5,207 nt of DNA from Desulfatirhabdium butyrativorans (GTDB lineage Bacteria; Desulfobacterota; Desulfobacteria; Desulfobacterales; JAIFKL01): NCBI GenBank assembly GCA_022736535.1, contig DZCT01000369.1, forward strand, positions 1 to 5,207. Direction: 5' to 3'. Of the stretch, positions 1 through 5,207 are shown in pieces. The position numbers and the translations under genes are program-made. Numbering within the stretch: the stretch's first letter is position 1; each line of letters starts with the position of its first letter. The notes under the pieces were generated by a model. That model made no database searches and was not told the DNA's origin. It saw only the letters and a list, made by a program, of their open reading frames with translations.

Positions 1-3000
1 CCGCCCGCACGAGATAAAACAGGTGAATCGGATAATCTTTCTCCAGTTCCGTCACCGCCACGTAACGGTCGTCCCGGTATTCCTCATGAATCACATTTGC
101 CTGCTCTCTCAGCCGCCAGATCGGATTCCCTTCCATTTTAATGTCATCCAATTTGACGCTGTGCATGAGATTCTGATTCTCGATTTCAAAGCCCGCAGGC
201 ACCAGATCAACAATCAGCGCATCAGGCAGCCATTCCGAGGCATTGATCCGCAGATGCACCAGCAGCAGGTCCCCGACATTGAACTCGGTCTTTTTAATAA
301 AATTTCCTTTTGTATCATACAGCTCACGCAGAACCGAAATCTTCGAGTCATCTTTCGGCGGCGGCGTTTTCGTGTAGCCGTTGATGATCGCTGAAGTGTA
401 GAGAAACCCCGGCGTTTCAGAGACAAAAGTAATGCCGTCTGCAATGTCTCTGACTTTCGGGCTGAAAACATAAGTCCCTTTTTTCTCCAGAACAGATTCC
501 TTGCCCCCGACGGTAAGGCGTCCTTTCCATTTCTGTCCCGCTCTGCCTTCCAGCGTCAGCCCGGCTTTGAAAACAGCAAATTGCTCCTGCGTACTGAGCC
601 ATTCCCGATGATGCAGTTCTTCTTCCAGATCAAGCATCATCAGTTCAAAGCCCTCCACCCCGTCTTTTTTATTTTCAATGAAAAAGGCAAGGGTCAGCGC
701 GAGATCACGCATCAGACTTCCGTAATCGCCCCAGTATCCGTAGCGGGCGCAGCGTTTCTGCGCGGCTGATTTGAAGGCTTCCGCACTGCGCTTTTCATCT
801 CCCTGTTTTTCAAGGGCAAAGGCAAGATGCGCCAACGGCAGCCCCGAACCGGCTTCTTCCCGGTGATTGTCGTAAAGCGTCCGCAATGTTCCTAAATCCA
901 CCCACCGTTCCGCCTGTGTCAGCAGATAAGCCGCATAGCTTTTTACGGCAAAATCAAGATGGGCTTTTTCGCTCTGACTGCTGTAAGCGTACAAAGGCTC
1001 ATCCTCGCTGCTGTTCAGATACTGACTGAGACGCTCCAATGCGTTGTTCGTCATCTGCTCGGACACATTTATGCCTGCTTTTTGGGCATTTATCAGAAAT
1101 TCCGTCACATAAGCGGTGAGCCATGGCACTTCCGGGCTGCTTTTGCTCCACAGTCCGAACCCGCCTGATGCCAACTGCATGGCTGATATGCGTTCAACCG
1201 CCTTATCTAACCAGTTCATCCGGTCTTCCAGACTGACCGGGGGCAGTCTGTATTTCTGAATGTTTTCGGGCGTGGCGGAAAGCAGCGGAAATGCCCGGCT
1301 CGTGGTCTGCTCCAGACATCCGTAAGGATACGAAATCAAGCCCCGCATCGCGCTCCGAATATCCAAAGGAATCACCGTAGAAATTTTCACATCCGCCTCA
1401 ACGGTGTTGGGAATCAGGTCCTCAACTAAGGAGTTGTCGAGGTTGAAGGTCCGAGGTTCGGGGTTCGGGGTTTCACCTCGCACCTCATCACTTGCTCCCG
1501 CGCTCTGCGTGGGAACCGCGGCGCCGGATTTCTCAGTCGTCGCGGGCTTCGGCTCTGGCACAAATGCAAGCTTTCTTTCCGAAGAAGCCGGTGAGGCAGT
1601 TTCACCTCTCACCTCTGACCCCGCACCCCTGACCTCATCACTTCCGCCCTCTGCCGGCGGTCTGAGAATCTTGCGAACTTTGCGGGCAATCGCCGGATAA
1701 GCGGGACGGATGCCGAGTTTCCAGTCGCGTTCCAGCGCAATGCCCTCGCCTTTCAGAAAAAGCCGGATAACAGCAGATGCAAAACCGCAGTCTGCCGAGG
1801 CTTTTACAGGAAAGCGCAGCGTGGTTTTTTCCTGATCCGCGAGTTGCAGGGTTTGATTGCCCTTTTCCAGCGCCAGGGGATTTTCTGCGGTCATGGCAAG
1901 GCTCAACTGCTGATCTTTTCCGCTGAGATTGTGAACATCCAGCGTGAGTTCGCTCTGATCCCCGGGCGAAAGAAAACGCGGCATTGCCAACTGCGTGACC
2001 GTGGGCGCAGCCACAATGACTTCAGATTCCGCAGAGCCGAAACTGTCCGTACCGAAAGCCACAGCCATGAGCCGCACTTTGCCGTTGAAATCCGGCATAT
2101 CAAAGGTAATCAGGGCTTCGCCTGCCTCGTCAAAAGCCACCGGCGCCTGAAACAGCGACAGCAGTTTCACTTCGCTGTCAGGCTTCTTTCCGCCGGAATC
2201 TTCGTCTCCGCCCCAGCGGATGGTTGCGGCTTTCCCGTCCATGGTTTCAATTACTTTGCCGTAAATATCATAAAGGCTGACATGATAGCTTCTCGGCTCA
2301 AAAAACCAGCCGAAAGGATCAGGCGTTTTAAATTCCGTGATATTCAGAATCCCCACATCCACGGCCGCAAGGGTGAAAAAGACTGTGGGGTGAGGGGTGA
2401 GGGGTGAGGGGTGAGGGGGTTGCTCACCCACCTCTGACCTCTGACCCCTGACCTCTGACCCGATTTTCAATTTCACTGTCAGGGGACCCTGGGACGCGGC
2501 TTTTTTCGGAGCGTCAATTCGGATGTCCAATTTCCGGTCTGAACGGTCCAGGGGAAGATGAATAATGCCCAGCGCTCGGTTGGGCGTGATCTTTTCCGCC
2601 GCGTCCGCGGGGCGGAACACCGTCGCACTGATATAGATGTTATGCGTGTTCCATCTTTCCGAAACGGGAATGCTGACAACCGTGCCTTTTGCCGAAACTT
2701 TCAGGCGTTTGCTCCACAGCAGTTCTTTGCTTTCCACCAGCACCGCGGCGTCTCCGTCATGGGGCGGCGTTACCGTGAGCTGAATCGTGTCTCCGCTTCG
2801 GTATGCGGGTTTATCCGTGCTTAACAGCACCTTGTCTGGACGGGCTGCCGCACCTTCGCTTTCCCCGTCATAACGCCATCGGTGTCCCACATAAAAACGG
2901 ATGCTCGTTGACAGTCCGGTTTCAGGGTCTTTGACGGCAAACACATACTGCCCGTTTTCCAGATGAAGCGTGTAAGGTTTGGGCTTTCCGGGTTCCAGAT

Positions 3001-5113
3001 TCAATGTCTCGGTGAGAACCTGATAATTTTTTTCCGCATAACGATGATGCCAGACATCTTCATCCGAGGAATACTCCCAGAAATAATCCCGGTCTTCTTT
3101 TGTCACATCCACCATCAGATTTCGGGCAGAAAGAAGCAATCCGTCAGTTCCGCCCTTTTTATAAGAACAGTTTACGATTTCAAAATTCACAGGACCTTCA
3201 TCCGCCGACCCGTCTTTGAAAAGCGGACGGATACCGATCAGCGTTTTTGCCGGAAAAACCGTCTGCTCGATACGCCGGGTGACGGGGCGTCCGCCGCTTT
3301 CATACAGATTGACAATCGCCCGCAGGGAAAGCGGGCTTCTGATTTCTTTCCAACGGCTTTCAACCGTCAGCGTTGTCTTGCCCTGTTTGTCCAGAACCTG
3401 CTCTTCCAAATCCCAGAAATCTTTGTAATCTTTATCTTTAATATCTCCGAACTCAAAACCTTTCAGATTGCCGAACACCTCACGTTTGGCTTTGACGATC
3501 ACCCGCCCGTCTATCGCATTGCCGTCTGCAGGCGCGCCGTAGAGATATTCCCCTGAAACCGCAATCTGCACATCGGCCTCGGGTCCCGCAGCCTCTTGAG
3601 ACAAAGCGCTCAGATCAAGTTTCATGCGTTCCGGCAGAAAATCCTCCACATGAAATTCATAGTAACCTGCCGGTATTTCAGAAGCAGGATTGTCCCTGAC
3701 TTCCAGATGCCACAGACCGGTCTGGGCATCGCCGGAAATTTGCAGTTCGGTTTGATAGTAAAGGTGAGAGGTGAGGGGTGAGGGGTGAGGGGGGGCTGAC
3801 CCCTGACCGCTGACCCCGTGCCTCTGACCCGCAGCTTCACCTGAAAACTGATGCCAGACAAAACTCCGGACTTCTTTGCCGTCCGGGCGGAAGAGCTTTG
3901 CGTTGAGGGGCATCGGCGATGTCGTCTTGCCGTCATCATCTCTCAGCAGGGCTGACACAATCATTTTTTCTCCGGGGCGGTACAGGTCCCGGGGGCTGTA
4001 AACAAAAACTTCTGTGGGTGTGTAAGGACGGTCGCTGAAATCAAATTCGCTTAAATCCAATGCCGGCATATCAAAGGATAAAACCGTAACATGATCGCCG
4101 GCCGCGGCTTTGATGAGATAAACATCTTTCATCGTTTTATCATAGCGGAAACAGCCCTCGCTGTCTGTAAAGCCTTCTTTGATGATATTTCCTTTTTCAT
4201 CATACAGGGTCAGGTTGACATCAAAGAGCGGATCCCCGGTTTTGAGGGAAGCGGCAACAATAAAGGATTCATTTTCATAAATTCTGGCGTGAAGTCCGAT
4301 GTCCGTGACCATAAAGTAGGTTGACTGATAACTGTAGTCATACTCTCCCGGCTCCCGCATCACAGCAAGATAAACCCCCGGCGACTGCAAAGCCGGAATG
4401 CCTTCCACCGGAATATGACAGACAGTCCGCCGGTTCGGGGGCGCATCCAAATCAAATCTGCCGGAAAAAACGAGTTCTCCGTAATGTCTTGCATTTCCAA
4501 GAACATCGTAATCTTTACGTCCGGTGCTGTCCTGCCAGTCAACAAATTCAAACAATGCTTTCTGCTCGTCATTCAGTCTGAAAAATTCGAGGTCAACTGC
4601 CGGCACATTCACAGTGACCACCGGCAAGCCCTGCGTCATTTTGGCAGGCAGCAGCAGCCCTTCGCCGGCAAAACTGACAACAGGAGAAACCTGACGGGTC
4701 ACCACCGTCTGATCAACCTGCTTTTTCAGACAGTTTCCGTTTGCATTGCAGAATGTTTGCAGCACGGAAACCGCATAAGCGGTTTCCGGCTCCACATTCG
4801 GAAAATAGAGAATCCGATGGTCTTCGGAAAGCACCCATGCGCTTTTGAGCGTCTGTTCTTTGTCGCTGATACGCATAAAGTCGTCATAGCGGCGAATCGG
4901 GTCCAGCGCCTCGGAAAACAGAACCGCCACAGCGGGACCGCCCTGATACGTGCGCTCGCTGATGTCAAGAACCCGCAGTTCCGCAGGCGGCGTGACTGAC
5001 GGCTTTTGAACCTTGTCGGTTTTCGGTTCGGAAGTCGTATTTGAAGCGGATTGAGCATGAATCAATGTCGCAGATATAAGCAGCAGACATAAGGAAAGGA
5101 TAAATTTTTTCAT
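1..5113 (-). CDS. Bacterial alpha-2-macroglobulin family protein with CLEQ thioester (YfhM-like), 3' end outside window
   Basis: This is a predicted periplasmic protease trap: bait cleavage should expose a Cys-Gln thioester that captures the protease. The frame is open for all 1704 visible codons. Start ATG at 5113-5111 is chosen for its GGAG seven bases upstream and the signal peptide that follows (residues 1-20, likely cut after IHA). Macroglobulin-like domains follow, with SFAGEGLLLP near 147-156, SPRDLYRPGE at 373-382, VEDFLPERM at 489-497 and STDKPAYRSGD at 765-775. The A2M core carries AAVDVGILNITEF (VDVGIL at 918-923) and a probable bait segment near 953-987. The thioester domain has YPYGCLEQ (1262-1269), GGFGLW (1317-1322) and STQEQ (1507-1511). 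The C-terminal domain shows PAGFEIENQNL (1639-1649), RDDRYVAV (from about 1680) and ends in FYLVRA at the window edge. Recalled E. coli YfhM matches along the whole length. The protein is longer mainly because of three heptad-encoded insertions. Unlike YfhM, it lacks a lipobox. Family assignment is firm; the exact substrate protease is unknown. Confidence 0.97.
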   Translation of the reverse strand, partial: MKKFILSLCLLLISATLIHAQSASNTTSEPKTDKVQKPSVTPPAELRVLDISERTYQGGPAVAVLFSEALDPIRRYDDFMRISDKEQTLKSAWVLSEDHRILYFPNVEPETAYAVSVLQTFCNANGNCLKKQVDQTVVTRQVSPVVSFAGEGLLLPAKMTQGLPVVTVNVPAVDLEFFRLNDEQKALFEFVDWQDSTGRKDYDVLGNARHYGELVFSGRFDLDAPPNRRTVCHIPVEGIPALQSPGVYLAVMREPGEYDYSYQSTYFMVTDIGLHARIYENESFIVAASLKTGDPLFDVNLTLYDEKGNIIKEGFTDSEGCFRYDKTMKDVYLIKAAAGDHVTVLSFDMPALDLSEFDFSDRPYTPTEVFVYSPRDLYRPGEKMIVSALLRDDDGKTTSPMPLNAKLFRPDGKEVRSFVWHQFSGEAAGQRHGVSGQGSAPPHPSPLTSHLYYQTELQISGDAQTGLWHLEVRDNPASEIPAGYYEFHVEDFLPERMKLDLSALSQEAAGPEADVQIAVSGEYLYGAPADGNAIDGRVIVKAKREVFGNLKGFEFGDIKDKDYKDFWDLEEQVLDKQGKTTLTVESRWKEIRSPLSLRAIVNLYESGGRPVTRRIEQTVFPAKTLIGIRPLFKDGSADEGPVNFEIVNCSYKKGGTDGLLLSARNLMVDVTKEDRDYFWEYSSDEDVWHHRYAEKNYQVLTETLNLEPGKPKPYTLHLENGQYVFAVKDPETGLSTSIRFYVGHRWRYDGESEGAAARPDKVLLSTDKPAYRSGDTIQLTVTPPHDGDAAVLVESKELLWSKRLKVSAKGTVVSIPVSERWNTHNIYISATVFRPADAAEKITPNRALGIIHLPLDRSDRKLDIRIDAPKKAASQGPLTVKLKIGSEVRGQRSEVGEQPPHPSPLTPHPTVFFTLAAVDVGILNITEFKTPDPFGWFFEPRSYHVSLYDIYGKVIETMDGKAATIRWGGDEDSGGKKPDSEVKLLSLFQAPVAFDEAGEALITFDMPDFNGKVRLMAVAFGTDSFGSAESEVIVAAPTVTQLAMPRFLSPGDQSELTLDVHNLSGKDQQLSLAMTAENPLALEKGNQTLQLADQEKTTLRFPVKASADCGFASAVIRLFLKGEGIALERDWKLGIRPAYPAIARKVRKILRPPAEGGSDEVRGAGSEVRGETASPASSERKLAFVPEPKPATTEKSGAAVPTQSAGASDEVRGETPNPEPRTFNLDNSLVEDLIPNTVEADVKISTVIPLDIRSAMRGLISYPYGCLEQTTSRAFPLLSATPENIQKYRLPPVSLEDRMNWLDKAVERISAMQLASGGFGLWSKSSPEVPWLTAYVTEFLINAQKAGINVSEQMTNNALERLSQYLNSSEDEPLYAYSSQSEKAHLDFAVKSYAAYLLTQAERWVDLGTLRTLYDNHREEAGSGLPLAHLAFALEKQGDEKRSAEAFKSAAQKRCARYGYWGDYGSLMRDLALTLAFFIENKKDGVEGFELMMLDLEEELHHREWLSTQEQFAVFKAGLTLEGRAGQKWKGRLTVGGKESVLEKKGTYVFSPKVRDIADGITFVSETPGFLYTSAIINGYTKTPPPKDDSKISVLRELYDTKGNFIKKTEFNVGDLLLVHLRINASEWLPDALIVDLVPAGFEIENQNLMHSVKLDDIKMEGNPIWRLREQANVIHEEYRDDRYVAVTELEKDYPIHLFYLVRA
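1307..1318 (-). other. CLEQ thioester motif (Cys1266-Leu-Glu-Gln1269)
   Basis: The codons TGT CTG GAG CAG encode CLEQ within ISYPYGCLEQTTSRAF. In this family the Cys and Gln side chains form the internal thioester that reacts with the attacking protease. Both residues are present, so this is a thioester-competent type rather than one of the family members that have lost it. Confidence 0.93.
1439..1493. repeat. Intragenic heptad array D (GRGGTTC units facing NNACCTC units)
   Basis: The + strand reads GAGGTTG, AAGGTCC, GAGGTTC, GGGGTTC, GGGGTTT and then, sharing one base, TCACCTC, GCACCTC, ATCACTT. It encodes SDEVRGETPNPEPRTFNL, ending at residue 1225. The left units carry the same TTC dinucleotide as the upstream palindrome at 5141-5207, linking the intragenic and intergenic arrays into one family. 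It lies just before the thioester domain. Confidence 0.85.
1599..1643. repeat. Intragenic heptad array C (NNACCYC units) in the linker before the thioester domain
   Basis: Following AGTT, the + strand reads TCACCTC, TCACCTC, TGACCCC, GCACCCC, TGACCTC and then ATCACTT. On the minus strand it encodes SDEVRGAGSEVRGET (from residue 1158). Unlike arrays A and B, it has units in only one orientation. It shares both flanks with the right half of array D but contains three more heptads. Confidence 0.85.
2153..2257 (-). other. Probable bait region of the alpha-2-macroglobulin (about residues 953-987)
   Basis: After DIYGKVIE the sequence becomes variable and polar (ETMDGKAATIRWGGDEDSGGKKPDSEVKLL in two blocks), before family-like sequence resumes at APVAFDEAGEALITFDMPDFNGKVRLMAVAF. 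In bacterial homologues the exposed protease-sensitive bait lies at this point. Arg, Lys, Glu and hydrophobic residues offer cleavage sites for several protease classes. The limits are inferred by position only. Confidence 0.55.
2387..2462. repeat. Intragenic heptad array B (four GGGGTGA units facing TGACCYC units)
   Basis: On the + strand there are four perfect tandem GGGGTGA units (2387-2414), a centre, then TCACCCA and CCTC followed by TGACCTC, TGACCCC, TGACCTC and TGACCCG. The centre forms a perfect seven-base stem (2409-2415 with 2423-2429) around a seven-base loop. The minus strand translates it in frame as residues 885-909, beginning GSEVRGQRSEV and ending HPSPLTPHP. It lies between the strand PLTVKLKI and the strand leading to AAVDVGIL, where YfhM (from memory) has about ten residues, so the insertion lengthens a turn next to the A2M core. 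Its outer right unit TGACCCG matches that of array A. Confidence 0.92.
3761..3831. repeat. Intragenic heptad array A (four GRGGTGA units facing five TGACCYC units)
   Basis: On the + strand the left side reads AAGGTGA, GAGGTGA, GGGGTGA, GGGGTGA. An eight-base centre of seven Gs and a C follows, then TGACCCC, TGACCGC, TGACCCC, GTGCCTC, TGACCCG. It is translated on the minus strand as residues 429-451, starting GQRHGVSGQG and continuing into a Pro/His/Ser stretch PPHPSPLTSH. Against remembered YfhM this sits in a loop between FVWHQFSG and LYYQTELQISG, adding about 24 residues to a macroglobulin domain that otherwise aligns. The arms are only partly complementary because the variable dinucleotide is GA on the left and TG on the right. 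Confidence 0.9.
5054..5113 (-). other. Sec signal peptide of the alpha-2-macroglobulin (residues 1-20)
   Basis: The N-terminus reads MKKFILSLCLLLISATLIHA followed by QSAS. It has a positive start (KK), a hydrophobic core of about 14 residues and a plausible signal peptidase I site after Ala20. The only cysteine, Cys9, lies inside the hydrophobic core and is preceded by Leu, so it does not form a lipobox. This points to a soluble periplasmic or secreted protein rather than a lipoprotein. The residue at -3 is Ile, which is less usual than Ala, so the exact cleavage site is uncertain. Confidence 0.8.
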
Positions 5114-5140
5114 ATTTAATCTCCGGAAGGGAAAAGGGGG
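5114..5140. other. Short leader between upstream palindrome and start codon, with G-run cluster on + strand
   Basis: These 27 bases hold the ribosome binding site and a G-rich stretch. Together with the adjoining palindrome, the + strand carries G-runs at 5129-5131, 5136-5140, 5142-5144 and 5148-5151, with short spacers of four, one and three bases. No convincing -10/-35 promoter pair is visible in or beside it. The promoter must overlap the palindrome or lie beyond the window. Confidence 0.6.
5121..5126 (-). promoter_or_regulatory. Ribosome binding site for the alpha-2-macroglobulin gene
   Basis: On the minus strand the bases before the ATG read CCGGAGATTAAAT. GGAG is a good Shine-Dalgarno core and is separated from the ATG by seven bases. 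It supports the start at 5113, and there is no other ATG in frame upstream before the heptad palindrome. Confidence 0.8.
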
Positions 5141-5207
5141 AGGGTACGGGGTTCGAGGTCAGAGGTTCGAGGCGACGCCCCGAACCCCGAACCTCTTACC
5201 CCGAACC
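5141..5207. repeat. Upstream heptad palindrome (GRGGTTC / GAACCYC), truncated by window end
   Basis: On the + strand the left arm reads AGGGTAC, GGGGTTC, GAGGTCA, GAGGTTC. After a centre containing the perfect palindrome GGCGACGCC (5171-5179), the right arm reads GAACCCC, GAACCTC, TTACCCC and GAACC to the window end. The arms pair heptad for heptad about a centre at 5175. The fixed GRGG/CCYC blocks match, apart from A-C positions caused by the R/Y variation, and the variable dinucleotides pair only in some units. It ends 27 bases upstream of the start codon, so it may lie in the promoter or the 5' untranslated region. No T-tract follows in the gene direction, so it does not look like an ordinary intrinsic terminator. 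Its outer boundary is not visible. Confidence 0.85.

Larger units (their letters stand above)
1439..1645 (-). other. Low-complexity inserted linker (residues 1157-1225) between CUB-like region and thioester domain
   Basis: Between RKVRKILRPPAEGG and DNSLVEDLIPNTVEADVKI the protein gains about 60 residues relative to remembered YfhM. The insert is bounded by heptad arrays C and D. Between them lies a Pro/Ala/Ser/Glu/Lys-rich stretch (DNA 1494-1598) with segments such as ASPASSERKLAFVPEPKPAT. It has no predicted fold and probably acts as a disordered tether next to the thioester domain. The flanking sequence returns to family-like sequence in the same frame. Confidence 0.75.

Noticed and set aside
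2387..2462. Frameshift or pseudogene caused by repeat insertion
   Set aside because: Checking the gene-frame triplets through this array and array A found no stop, and family-like sequence resumes in the same frame after every array.
1439..3831. CRISPR array
   Set aside because: The repeats are seven bases long and contiguous, with no 25-40 base spacers and no palindromic direct repeat of CRISPR length.
3761..3831. Insertion sequence or autonomous transposon
   Set aside because: There is no transposase and no clear target-site duplication. At most these are small non-autonomous palindromic elements.
4415..4999. Long + strand open frame (194 codons), and similar ones at 2963-3556, 1844-2407 and 23-394
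   Set aside because: They lie opposite the minus-strand gene with codons in exact mirror register, a common by-product of its codon composition. Their translations show no domain, and the minus strand gives a continuous, well-recognised protein.
4726..5058. Short minus-strand open frames in other registers (also 3622-3939, 2479-2679, 1903-2103, 214-471)
   Set aside because: They overlap the real gene in alternate frames and have no ribosome binding site or recognisable product.
5087..5098. Lipobox at LSLC (Cys9)
   Set aside because: The residue before Cys is Leu, not a small residue, and the cysteine lies inside the hydrophobic core, too close to the N-terminus.
5141..5207. Rho-independent terminator
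   Set aside because: The hairpin is not followed by a T-tract in the gene direction (it is followed by C-rich sequence and only four Ts), and the opposite direction runs out of the window.

Overview
The window is almost entirely one gene on the minus strand. It starts at 5113 and runs off the left edge, with 1704 codons visible and no in-frame stop. The product is a bacterial alpha-2-macroglobulin of the E. coli YfhM type. It has a Sec signal peptide, a long chain of macroglobulin-like beta domains, a bait-region/A2M core, an intact CLEQ thioester motif in a GYPYGCLEQ-like context (Cys1266 to Gln1269), a helical thioester domain, and most of the C-terminal receptor-binding-like domain. Compared from memory with YfhM, only about 40 C-terminal residues should lie outside the window. 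The gene indicates a Gram-negative (diderm) bacterium of moderate GC. I cannot name the taxon from this sequence. A large-genome deltaproteobacterial or Desulfobacterota-type organism would be compatible, but that is a weak guess.

Layout, read in the gene's direction (right to left): 5207-5141 is an upstream heptanucleotide palindrome cut by the window end. 5140-5114 is a short leader with a G-run motif on the opposite strand and a Shine-Dalgarno sequence. 5113-1 is the coding region. Inside it are four further heptad arrays, at 3831-3761, 2462-2387, 1643-1599 and 1493-1439. Each is translated in frame and falls where the family would be expected to have a loop or linker.

The unusual feature is this heptad family. 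All arrays are built from a unit GRGGTNN (reverse complement NNACCYC), in which five bases are nearly fixed and two vary from array to array (TC, CA, GA, GC, AA, AC). GRGGTNN units on one side face NNACCYC units on the other, making heptad-phased imperfect palindromes. In the two large intragenic arrays the variable dinucleotides in the two arms do not match. As a result the coding strand has no stop codon in any frame, while the other strand has a TGA in nearly every unit. Several arrays also place four or more G-runs on the template strand, which suggests G-quadruplex potential.

Functionally, proteins of this family are thought to act in the periplasm as protease traps. An attacking protease cuts the bait region, the fold collapses, and the activated thioester binds the protease covalently. 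In many proteobacteria the gene neighbours pbpC (penicillin-binding protein 1C). No such neighbour is visible here, because both flanks are cut off.
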